This document shows, piece by piece, positions 47,442-53,983 of a stretch of 64,000 bases of DNA (positions are counted from its first letter, which is position 1; every line of letters begins with the position of its first letter). Below the pieces are notes generated by a model. That model did not search any database. It worked only from the letters and a program-made list of their open reading frames with translations, and was not told the DNA's origin. The DNA is taken from contig JAGMCR010000002.1 of assembly GCA_023129115.1 (NCBI GenBank), positions 62,001 through 126,000 on the forward strand, given 5' to 3'. Position numbers and translations under genes: made by a program. This DNA is from Candidatus Iainarchaeum sp. Its GTDB lineage: Archaea > B1Sed10-29 > WALL01.

Positions 47442-48983
47442 TTATTTCCTCTTCGGCACCAGCCCTTCAGGCGCTGCCGGCGGCTTAATCTTCACGTTCG
47501 CCCAGTTCAGGATGTCCCTGACTATGCCGTTCGCGAGCTTAACCGCGACCCGGTACCGCGGGTCCCTCATGCCCTCAACCCCCAGCTCGTCCTTCGCGAA
47601 CTCATGCGCCTCCATGAGCTCGTGCATGTACTGCGGCAGTGCAGTGACGTCAATATTTTCCCTCGCCCTGTTCAGGACCTTGGGGTAAGCCTCCGCCATC
47701 CGGATGAACTGGTGTAATTCAAACGACTCGTCCGCCACCAGCGGCTGCTTCTCCACCACCCTCTCCGCAGCCTTTGCCTCCTTCTCAAGGCGCTTCACGT
47801 CCCCCAGGCCCCTCTTGCCCTGCGCGAGAATCTGTATCTGCGCGTCCGCCACTTCGTCCGGGGAATGGTCCTTGGGGCTAAGCATCACCTCGAAGTGCCT
47901 CGAGTGAACGCCCATGTAGTCCGGCAAATCGTAAAGATGAAGCGAAATATTGTCCGCCAAGTGGCCCATGCCGTACTCCTCGAGCTTGTCCCGCGTCTCG
48001 CTCTGCTGGCTCTTGGCGTCGATTATTTTGCCGCCAAGCCTCTCCTTCTCCGGCAGCGACACAAACGCGTGCGTGGCCCCAAAGTCCGGCAGCCCCGCAA
48101 GCACCTTCAAGACCTTTTCTTTTTCGACGCCGTGCTTTCCCGCAAACTTTCCCGCGAACTCTTCCTTTCCCCCAAGCTTCGCGATGTAAAGCAATGCGTC
48201 GAAGTCCGCGCACTTTCCCTTGCGCTTCTTCTTCGCCAATTTCATCAAACTGTCGAACACTTGCTGGAGCCGGTCCTCAGAAACAATCTTGTAGCTCCCC
48301 TCCTCAACGTGGCCGTTCACAAACTCCCTCAGCATTTCGTTCTCGGCCAAAACGTCCTCCGGCGTAATCAATCCACCGCCGGGCGCGTTAATGTTGTCGA
48401 ACAGGATTGTCTGCTGCCCCGCCTCGATGCCCTTGTTGTAGTTGAGCCCCCCAGCGTGCAGCGCGTGCACGAAGCCAATGATGTTCGACTCGCTCAAGTC
48501 CATGCGAATGTAGTGGTCGGTCCACTCGCCGTTCAGTACGTCCTCGCTGCGGCTTGCTTCCTTGTGCTGCCGCATAATCGCGGCGTCCACCTTGTGCCTT
48601 ATGTCATCCACCTCTTCCGGGTAAAGCCTCTGCGCCGCATAAATCCGCTTCCTCAAGGTCGGCGACGCAGTCAACAGGCCATCGGCCTCAACGCTCTGCG
48701 TCAGGACGTCCTTCCCGCCCTTCTGCGTCAAAATGTTCTTCGACACTTTGGGCACATCGACGTAGCCAATCCCCGTCAGCTCGACGCCGCCCGCTGTCCT
48801 GGGGTTCTTTACGTTAAGCAAGGCCTTCCGGTGCACTGCCTTTATTCCCAAGTCCAGCCGCGCGTTTGCTTCCATGAACGCGTTCGCCAGCACATGGTCC
48901 ACGGGCGCCTTTCCCTTGCGGGGGCCTTCCGGCACCTCGTACTTCTTGGGCTCTGCAGCCGCTTTGGGCTTCTCCACAGCCAT
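47442..48983 (-). CDS. Unknown protein with arginyl-tRNA synthetase DALR-like C-terminus
   Basis: 513 residues. The last 90 (FIRMAEAYPKVLNRARENID, LPQYMHELMEAHEFAKDELG, YRVAVKLANGIVRDILNWA) follow the DALR anticodon-binding domain of class I ArgRS. No HIGH or KMSKS motif is present in the rest, so it is not a working synthetase. Middle part unassigned. Start at ATG 48983; TATA CTTATAAATA (49003-49012) is shared with the divergent ZIP gene. Homology judged by eye. Confidence 0.5.
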   Translation of the reverse strand: MAVEKPKAAAEPKKYEVPEGPRKGKAPVDHVLANAFMEANARLDLGIKAVHRKALLNVKNPRTAGGVELTGIGYVDVPKVSKNILTQKGGKDVLTQSVEADGLLTASPTLRKRIYAAQRLYPEEVDDIRHKVDAAIMRQHKEASRSEDVLNGEWTDHYIRMDLSESNIIGFVHALHAGGLNYNKGIEAGQQTILFDNINAPGGGLITPEDVLAENEMLREFVNGHVEEGSYKIVSEDRLQQVFDSLMKLAKKKRKGKCADFDALLYIAKLGGKEEFAGKFAGKHGVEKEKVLKVLAGLPDFGATHAFVSLPEKERLGGKIIDAKSQQSETRDKLEEYGMGHLADNISLHLYDLPDYMGVHSRHFEVMLSPKDHSPDEVADAQIQILAQGKRGLGDVKRLEKEAKAAERVVEKQPLVADESFELHQFIRMAEAYPKVLNRARENIDVTALPQYMHELMEAHEFAKDELGVEGMRDPRYRVAVKLANGIVRDILNWANVKIKPPAAPEGLVPKRK

Positions 48984-49037
48984 ACCAATAATTACTGCAC
49001 AGCCATATTTATAAGCACCGCCGCCGAATTAATCCCC

Positions 49038-49775
49038 ATGGAAGTAATTTACTGGGTATTGCTCGCCACTCTCTTGGACGGCCTCGTCGCGTTCGCCGGC
49101 GCGTTTGGGCTCGCGCTGAAGCCAAAGACACTCAAGAAACTCCTCATGTTCCTCGTCGCGTTCTCGGCCGGCGCGCTCATCGGCGGAGCGTTCTTCCACT
49201 TAATCGCCGAGTCGCTCGAAGGGCTGCCAGTGGACTTCGCTTTCCTCCTCGTCATCGCCGGGTTCTGCCTCTTTTTCATAATGGAGCGCTTTCTATACTG
49301 GCACCACTGCCACGAGGGCAAGTGCAAGGTCCACCCGTTCACTTATCTTATCCTCGTCGGCGATGGAGTCCACAACTTCATTGACGGCCTCGTCATCGCC
49401 GCGTCCTTCCTTGTGTCAATCCCGTTCGGCATTGTCACCACATTCTTGATAATCGCGCACGAAATCCCCCAGGAACTGGGCGACTTCGGCATCCTCGTCT
49501 ATGGGGGAATGGAAAAGAAAAAAGCTTTGCTGTACAACTTTGTGTCCCAGCTCACGTGCGTCGTCGGCGGGCTCGCCGGCGTTTTCCTCGCCATGTCTTT
49601 TGACCCCATGCCCCTCCTCCCATTCGCGGCGGGGGGCTTCATCTACATTGCGATGTCTGACTTGGTCCCGGAGCTGCACAAGGAAAAAGACAACCAGAAG
49701 GCTGTGAAGCACTTCGCCTTGTTCCTCGTCGGCCTCGCGTTCATGCTCGCGATAAAATGGGTGGCCGGCGCGTGA
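49038..49775 (+). CDS. ZIP family metal transporter (second)
   Basis: 245 residues, eight helices, leaderless ATG 49038. Metal motifs: VGDGVHNFIDGLVIAASFL and IIAHEIPQELGDFGILV (HEIPQE), and a HCHEGKCKVH loop that could bind metal before transport. Its stop overlaps the GTG start of the next gene. Related to but distinct from the gene at 45775. Confidence 0.9.
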   Translation: MEVIYWVLLATLLDGLVAFAGAFGLALKPKTLKKLLMFLVAFSAGALIGGAFFHLIAESLEGLPVDFAFLLVIAGFCLFFIMERFLYWHHCHEGKCKVHPFTYLILVGDGVHNFIDGLVIAASFLVSIPFGIVTTFLIIAHEIPQELGDFGILVYGGMEKKKALLYNFVSQLTCVVGGLAGVFLAMSFDPMPLLPFAAGGFIYIAMSDLVPELHKEKDNQKAVKHFALFLVGLAFMLAIKWVAGA

Positions 49776-50662
49776 ACCTAAACATTGCTTTCTACGGCCA
49801 GTGGGTCCCACTCGGGAAAAAGTCTTCCGAGACAGACGTATTGCTCGCGAGCCACTCCAGCAGCGAAGGAGTTTTTTCCTACGCCGCCCCCGCGATGTAC
49901 CCCGAAAAAATCCATTCACTAATAATGCCTGCAATGATGTCCAGCGCCGCAGTCGTGCACTACACCCCCGCGCTGGCCGGCGCCGCGCTCGGCGAGACAA
50001 TCGTGCTCCTCGGCCTGCTGCAGAAGCCCGGCTTCTTCGCGGTTTCCGATGACGCGGACCTCGGCACGCTCGACGCAATCACAAAAAGCACTTCCCTGTC
50101 GTCCTGGGCCAGGGTGCCCGACGACGAAACAGCAATCCGCGAGGAAATCAAAAACTTTTCCATTCCTCCGGTTGACGGCCCGACTAAAGTCCTGGTCGAC
50201 GCTTCGTTCGACGTGAAAAGCGTTGGCACCGTCGTGCTTGGCCTAGTCCAAAGGGGCTCGCTCGCGGTATACGACAAGCTGACTGCCTACCCGTCCGGCA
50301 AGGAAGCCACCGTGAAATCCATACAAAAACAAGACAAGAACTTCAAGGCCGCGGAGCCAAACGACCGCGTTGGCCTCTCGCTGAAAGGCGTGTCCGTGGA
50401 AGACGTGCCGCGCGGCACCTTGCTTTCCGCCGAGCCCATTCCAACGGCAAAAGAATTCGAGGTGCGCCCGACTATTTCGCCGCTGGCGAAGGAACTGCCG
50501 CACGACCTGCACTTGTGCCTGGGCTTGCAGTGGGGCGGAGTGCACCTTGACGGAAACAAGATTTCTTCGGAAAAGGAGTGGGCGCTTGACGGAACAGGCA
50601 TTATCGCGCACAACGCGAAGCCGGGCCCACTCCGGGTGCTCGGCAGGGTAGACTTTTTATAG
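49772..50662 (+). CDS. EF-Tu/SelB domain-2 protein with degenerate G domain
   Basis: 296 residues from GTG 49772. Residues 150-230 (VKSVGTVVLGLVQRGSLAV, YDKLTAYPSGKEATVKSIQ, RVGLSLKGVSVEDVPRGTLL) are a clear translation-factor domain 2 as in EF1A and SelB. The N-terminal region has only FYGQWVPLGKKS where a P-loop would be and no DxxG or NKxD, so GTP is probably not bound. Archaea encode such EF-Tu-like proteins of unknown role; binding of an aminoacylated tRNA end is conceivable. Confidence 0.72.
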   Translation: MNLNIAFYGQWVPLGKKSSETDVLLASHSSSEGVFSYAAPAMYPEKIHSLIMPAMMSSAAVVHYTPALAGAALGETIVLLGLLQKPGFFAVSDDADLGTLDAITKSTSLSSWARVPDDETAIREEIKNFSIPPVDGPTKVLVDASFDVKSVGTVVLGLVQRGSLAVYDKLTAYPSGKEATVKSIQKQDKNFKAAEPNDRVGLSLKGVSVEDVPRGTLLSAEPIPTAKEFEVRPTISPLAKELPHDLHLCLGLQWGGVHLDGNKISSEKEWALDGTGIIAHNAKPGPLRVLGRVDFL

Positions 50663-50684
50663 CTGGTTTTCTTTTTTTCCTCCA

Positions 50685-51275
50685 ATGCCCGTGCGCGTGA
50701 CGTACATCCTAAAGGAGTCCCTGAACTGGAACATCGTGCTGTTCCCAGGCGTCGTGTTCCACGAGCTGAGCCACTTCGTCATGAGCATTTTCATGGGCTC
50801 GCGCGTGACCGGCGGGCGCTTCTGGGGGGAGAAAGAAGCAGCCATCACGCACGAGGAAGTCCCGGGCATCCGGGGGTACTTGATTTCGTCGGCGCCGTTC
50901 CTGTTCGGCACGCTCGCGGTAATCCTTTTCCTTTACCTCGCGAAGACTGGGACAGTCGGGCTTTCGTACCGCTCGCCGTGGCAGTCGTGGTTCCAGGTCC
51001 TCGTCCTGTACTATCTGGCCCTGTCGATTGCTGCCCATTGCTTCCCCTCGTCCCGCGACGCGTCGAACGCGATGCACAACCTGTCGTCGTTTTATTCCCG
51101 GAAGGCCTCGATGCAGGACGGCGTTGTGCAGGGAGTATTCTGGCTCCTGACAGTCCCCTTCATCTTCTTCCCGCTGTACCTGGGCGCAATGATAATGGGC
51201 GTTTTTTCGACTGTGCGGAATTTGGGGTTTTTGTGGTTCGTGCTCTTGTTTTGGCTGGTTGCCGCCTACCTATGA
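50685..51275 (+). CDS. M50-like membrane metalloprotease
   Basis: 196 residues, four to five hydrophobic helices. VVFHELSHFVMSIFMGSRV provides the HExxH zinc motif within a membrane helix; HCFPSSRDASNAMHN further on is the second conserved motif (PSxxD) of this DUF3267/M50 type. Intramembrane or membrane-proximal proteolysis is inferred. Promoter CTTTTTATAGC near 50652 lies in the end of the previous gene. Confidence 0.78.
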   Translation: MPVRVTYILKESLNWNIVLFPGVVFHELSHFVMSIFMGSRVTGGRFWGEKEAAITHEEVPGIRGYLISSAPFLFGTLAVILFLYLAKTGTVGLSYRSPWQSWFQVLVLYYLALSIAAHCFPSSRDASNAMHNLSSFYSRKASMQDGVVQGVFWLLTVPFIFFPLYLGAMIMGVFSTVRNLGFLWFVLLFWLVAAYL

Positions 51276-51395
51276 CAACCCTTTTCCTGCTACAGGGGCT
51301 TCGCTTGCCTGCTCAACCCCTGAACAGTGGAAAAGCGTTGACGGAAAAGGTTCTTTTATATACTGCTTATAGAATAATACTGCGAGGGATTTGCT

Positions 51396-51692
51396 ATGAC
51401 AGTCAAGATTTACAAGGTGGATTCGGTGAAGGTCACGGTCATTCGCCAGGCGGTCGCGGCCGACCACTGGGCGAGGAATGGCTATACCTTGCGGGCTGGC
51501 CGTGGGCTCGGGTTCGACATCGACCAGTACTTTTTGTACGTGGACGCGCCTGACGAGTTCTTTGAGGCGCACGAGGCCGAGGTCTTGGTTGATGGAGTGT
51601 CCCGCGTGGAAGGCAACGAGTTCGACAACGTCTCGAAGGCAATCAAGAGCGAGGAAGACAGTGTCGCGAGCGGCATCGCGTTGTTCGGGTGA
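51396..51692 (+). CDS. Small acidic protein, unknown (98 aa)
   Basis: MTVKIYKVDSVKVTVIRQAV begins a compact alpha/beta protein with acidic second half (DEFFEAHEAEVLVDGVSRVE). TATA CTTTTATATAC (51351-51360) gives a leader of about 15 bases. No family recognised. Neighbours give no hint of role. Confidence 0.6.
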   Translation: MTVKIYKVDSVKVTVIRQAVAADHWARNGYTLRAGRGLGFDIDQYFLYVDAPDEFFEAHEAEVLVDGVSRVEGNEFDNVSKAIKSEEDSVASGIALFG

Positions 51693-51773
51693 CTGCTGGC
51701 CCTTTTTATATGGCTGTAGCAACCTTTAATAATGAGTTTTGTGCCTAATGGTATTGGTATATCCGCTGTCGTT

Positions 51774-51794
51774 GGTTCACCCATTGGGTGAACC
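51774..51794 (+). promoter_or_regulatory. Perfect leader hairpin before NYN gene
   Basis: GGTTCACCC-ATT-GGGTGAACC, nine perfect pairs, in the predicted leader between a TATA-like CTTTAATAATG (51724) and the ribosome site GGGGGGAGAGG (51808-51818). May control translation or termination. Confidence 0.5.
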
Positions 51795-51822
51795 GATGAT
51801 GGTACCTGGGGGGAGAGGATAA

Positions 51823-52488
51823 TTGGCAGATAAAGCAGCAGTATTCATAGATTAAGGCTACTTAACGAGGGTGCTTGGCCACTTTGGGTTACAATCTTTT
51901 GCTAGGGAGCCCAAAACCAATCGCTTTGTTTTCGAGAATAAAGTTGATTACGCGAAACTGTGTGACAAAATGTGCGGCTTGGAAGGGGCTAAGCGTTTTA
52001 GGACTTACGTTTACGATGCTGACCCTTACCAGAACAATCCCCCGACGCAGGATGACCGGGATCAATTGAGCGAGAAGCAAAGGTTTTTCAATTGGCTGGA
52101 GGGCTTGCCGAGTTTTACTGTGCGCAAGGGCAAGTGCTTGAAGCGAGAGTTCAAGCAATGCCATGGTTATAAGGTCGGGCATTTTTTGACTCCTTGCTGG
52201 CACATAACACAGAAGGGCGTGGACGTGAAGTTCTCGGTTGACCTGGTTTCTTTGGCTTGGGACAAGAGGATAGACAAGGCCATTTTGGTTACGGGGGACA
52301 GTGACTTTATTCCGGCAATTGAGAACGCAAAGGACGCCAACATGAAGGCAATCATTTACTTTTTGCGGCGTGGCTCCACAGGCATAAACCAAGGCCTGTA
52401 CTACTTGGTTGATGAGCGGCATGAATTTACCCGTGATTTCTTCAGCGATTGCTTAATTGGCCAAAGCACTTGGAAAAAGAATAAATAG
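51823..52488 (+). pseudogene. NYN-domain nuclease gene with in-frame TAA at codon 11
   Basis: From TTG 51823 (good ribosome site) the frame reads MADKAAVFID, TAA (51853-51855), GYLTRVLGHFGLQS and then 200 uninterrupted residues with AILVTGDSDFIPAIENAKD, the NYN (LabA-like) RNase core. In relatives the motif is FIDGGYL or similar, so the stop replaces the Gly after the catalytic Asp. Restart at GTG 51871 would drop that Asp. Either a recent nonsense mutation or a restart product without activity. The rest is intact. Confidence 0.7.
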
Positions 52489-52516
52489 TAAAGAATACAA
52501 ACTCTTTCTCCACAGT

Positions 52517-52634
52517 GCAGGGGTACCAAAGCGGCCAAATGGGATGGACTCAAGCGGTAGATGGAAAATCCGCCCGTCTCTCGGAGATATCCATTGGCTT
52601 AGTGCCTTCGAGAGTTCGAATCTCTCCCCCTGCA
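52517..52634 (+). tRNA. tRNA-Leu (anticodon CAA) with 34-base intron
   Basis: Acceptor GCAGGGG/CCCCTGC, D-stem CCA/TGG, anticodon stem ATGGA/TCCAT with loop CTCAAG...A; intron 52555-52588 after position 37, the canonical archaeal site. Long variable arm TGGC/GCCT-type; T-stem GAGAG/CTCTC with loop TTCGAAT; discriminator A. No encoded CCA. Its 3' end CCCCCTGCACTC is copied at 52793 and 53867. Confidence 0.95.
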
Positions 52635-52803
52635 CTCAGCCCCTTGGGGGGCGCAGCCCCCCACTGAGCTGGCGTGCATCCCCCCAGGTGAGTGGGTAAG
52701 GGCTCGCTTGCGCTCGCGGTTTTTGTCTCTGGGAATCGCTAGATTCCCAAGCCTAACGTGCCGCCTTAGTTTAAGGCGTTATAATCCCTTCCCCTGCACT
52801 CTA
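52635..52803 (+). repeat. Geneless structured mini-cassette at tRNA-Leu
   Basis: CTCAGCCCC, GGGGGGC/GCCCCCC, CAGGTGAGTGGGTAAGGGC, GC block with TTTTTGT, GGGAATC-GCTA-GATTCCC, CCTAACGTGCC, GCCTTA-GTT-TAAGGC, then CCCTTCCCCTGCACTC, a copy of the tRNA-Leu 3' end (52788-52803). The middle is almost the same as 22709-22800 in the tRNA-Thr array, while the core at the end matches its own tRNA. Confidence 0.85.
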
Positions 52804-52844
52804 CTCTTGAGGGTGAAATCCCACGGCTTTAACCGAAAGTATTA

Positions 52845-52868
52845 TATATCATATGATTATATGATATA
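52845..52868. promoter_or_regulatory. 24-bp inverted repeat at MNT/HEPN promoter
   Basis: TATATCATAT-GATT-ATATGATATA, a perfect inverted repeat directly upstream of ATG 52873 and covering the TATA region. The N-terminal winged helix of the gene product is a plausible binder. Confidence 0.6.
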
Positions 52869-52872
52869 CCAT

Positions 52873-53418
52873 ATGTTGAAGCAGTGGGAAAAGTTCAGGG
52901 GATGGAAAATCCTGGAATACTTTTTGGAGAGCCCGACATCGCAGATATACATAAACAAGTTGTCCCGACAGCTTGGGGTAAGCCCCCAAACAGCAAACAC
53001 CTACCTCGAGATGTACGCAAATGATGGAATACTAAAGAAGAAAAAGGCCGCAAATGCCTCGTTCTATTCGCTAGATAATTCCCTACCCCGTGTCAAGAAG
53101 CTGAAACAATTTTACTCCCTTGCCCTACTAAACGAAGTCAAGTTCGTTGAGAAAACATTGAAAGAAAACCCTGAAACAAAGTCAATAATTCTTTACGGCA
53201 GCCACGTTACTGGGGAATACGATGAAAAAAGCGATTTGGATATTCTTATTATTTCTCCCAACAAGAAGAAGCCGATGAAGGCAATCAGGTCGCTGAAAAA
53301 GGATGTGACACTAGGCGTTTATTCACTTGCCGAATGGCGAAAGGCCAGCAAGGAATTCAAGGAATCGGTCGCGAAAAATCATGTTGTGCTTTACGGCACG
53401 GGACTAGTGATGAAATGA
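52873..53418 (+). CDS. Winged-helix MNT nucleotidyltransferase antitoxin
   Basis: 181 residues. N-terminal winged helix (IYINKLSRQLGVSPQTANTY, LEMYANDGILKKKKAANAS) followed by a minimal nucleotidyltransferase: IILYGSHVTGEYDEKSDLDI with the GS...DxD pattern. In MNT/HEPN systems the MNT protein AMPylates the HEPN toxin. ATGA overlap with the next gene. Here the added winged helix lets it act as the operon's regulator. Confidence 0.87.
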   Translation: MLKQWEKFRGWKILEYFLESPTSQIYINKLSRQLGVSPQTANTYLEMYANDGILKKKKAANASFYSLDNSLPRVKKLKQFYSLALLNEVKFVEKTLKENPETKSIILYGSHVTGEYDEKSDLDILIISPNKKKPMKAIRSLKKDVTLGVYSLAEWRKASKEFKESVAKNHVVLYGTGLVMK

Positions 53419-53837
53419 AAACAGCGGCAGAATGCTTTGAAGAAGGAAAGCTAAAGAAAACCAAGAAAGAAGCAGAACAAGTAGAAAATTCAGTAGGGCA
53501 AGCAGAGCACTACCTCGGTCGCGCTGTAGGGGTCCTCAAATCAGAATTCCCCGACGTATCTTTCTTAATGTCGTACAACGCCATGTTCCACGCCGCAAGA
53601 GCGTTGCTTTTCAGGGACGGGGTAAAAGAAAGAAGCCACTACTGCATGGTACAGTACCTTCGCGAAAAGTACCCTGGACAAGAAATCAGCCAATCCATCG
53701 AAATACTTGACAATTACCGTCTTGACCGCCACAAAGTCCAGTACAGCGGAGGCAATTGCACTCACGAAGAAGCAGAGCAAGCAATAAAAGACGCTAAAGA
53801 ATTTATCACACTCGTCAAAAAAGCAGTCCAAAAATAG
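53415..53837 (+). CDS. HEPN-domain toxin (UPF0332-like)
   Basis: 140 residues. Four-helix protein with AEHYLGRAVGVLKSEFPDVS, SYNAMFHAARALLFRDG and DNYRLDRHKVQYSGG, the HEPN arrangement with an R-x-H-like motif, and HEEAEQAIKDAKEFITLVKK at the end. RNase toxin in characterised pairs, neutralised by the MNT partner upstream. The only cargo of the tRNA-Leu array seen here. Confidence 0.82.
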   Translation: MKTAAECFEEGKLKKTKKEAEQVENSVGQAEHYLGRAVGVLKSEFPDVSFLMSYNAMFHAARALLFRDGVKERSHYCMVQYLREKYPGQEISQSIEILDNYRLDRHKVQYSGGNCTHEEAEQAIKDAKEFITLVKKAVQK

Positions 53838-53863
53838 CGCTATCCCCACCAGTTTTAGATAAC

Positions 53864-53965
53864 GCTTCCCCCGCACCACAGCCCCTTGGGGGGCACAGCC
53901 CCCCACTGAGCTGGCGTGCATCCCCCAGGTGAGTGGGTAAGGGCTCGCTTGCGCTCGCGGTTTTG
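53864..53965 (+). repeat. Second tRNA-Leu-end copy and truncated mini-cassette
   Basis: CTTCCCCCGCACCACAGCCCC (decayed core), GGGGGGC/GCCCCCC, ATCCCCCAGGTGAGTGGGTA, then GC block and GGTTTTGTTT, where the match ends just before the stop of the gene at 53984. Closes the MNT/HEPN unit. Confidence 0.75.
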
Positions 53966-53983
53966 TTTTAGTCCGCCTGCCCC

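Noticed and set aside
47865..49037. N-terminal extension of the second ZIP transporter
   Set aside because: Antisense to the 47442 gene; TATA box and ATG at 49038 give a family-sized protein.
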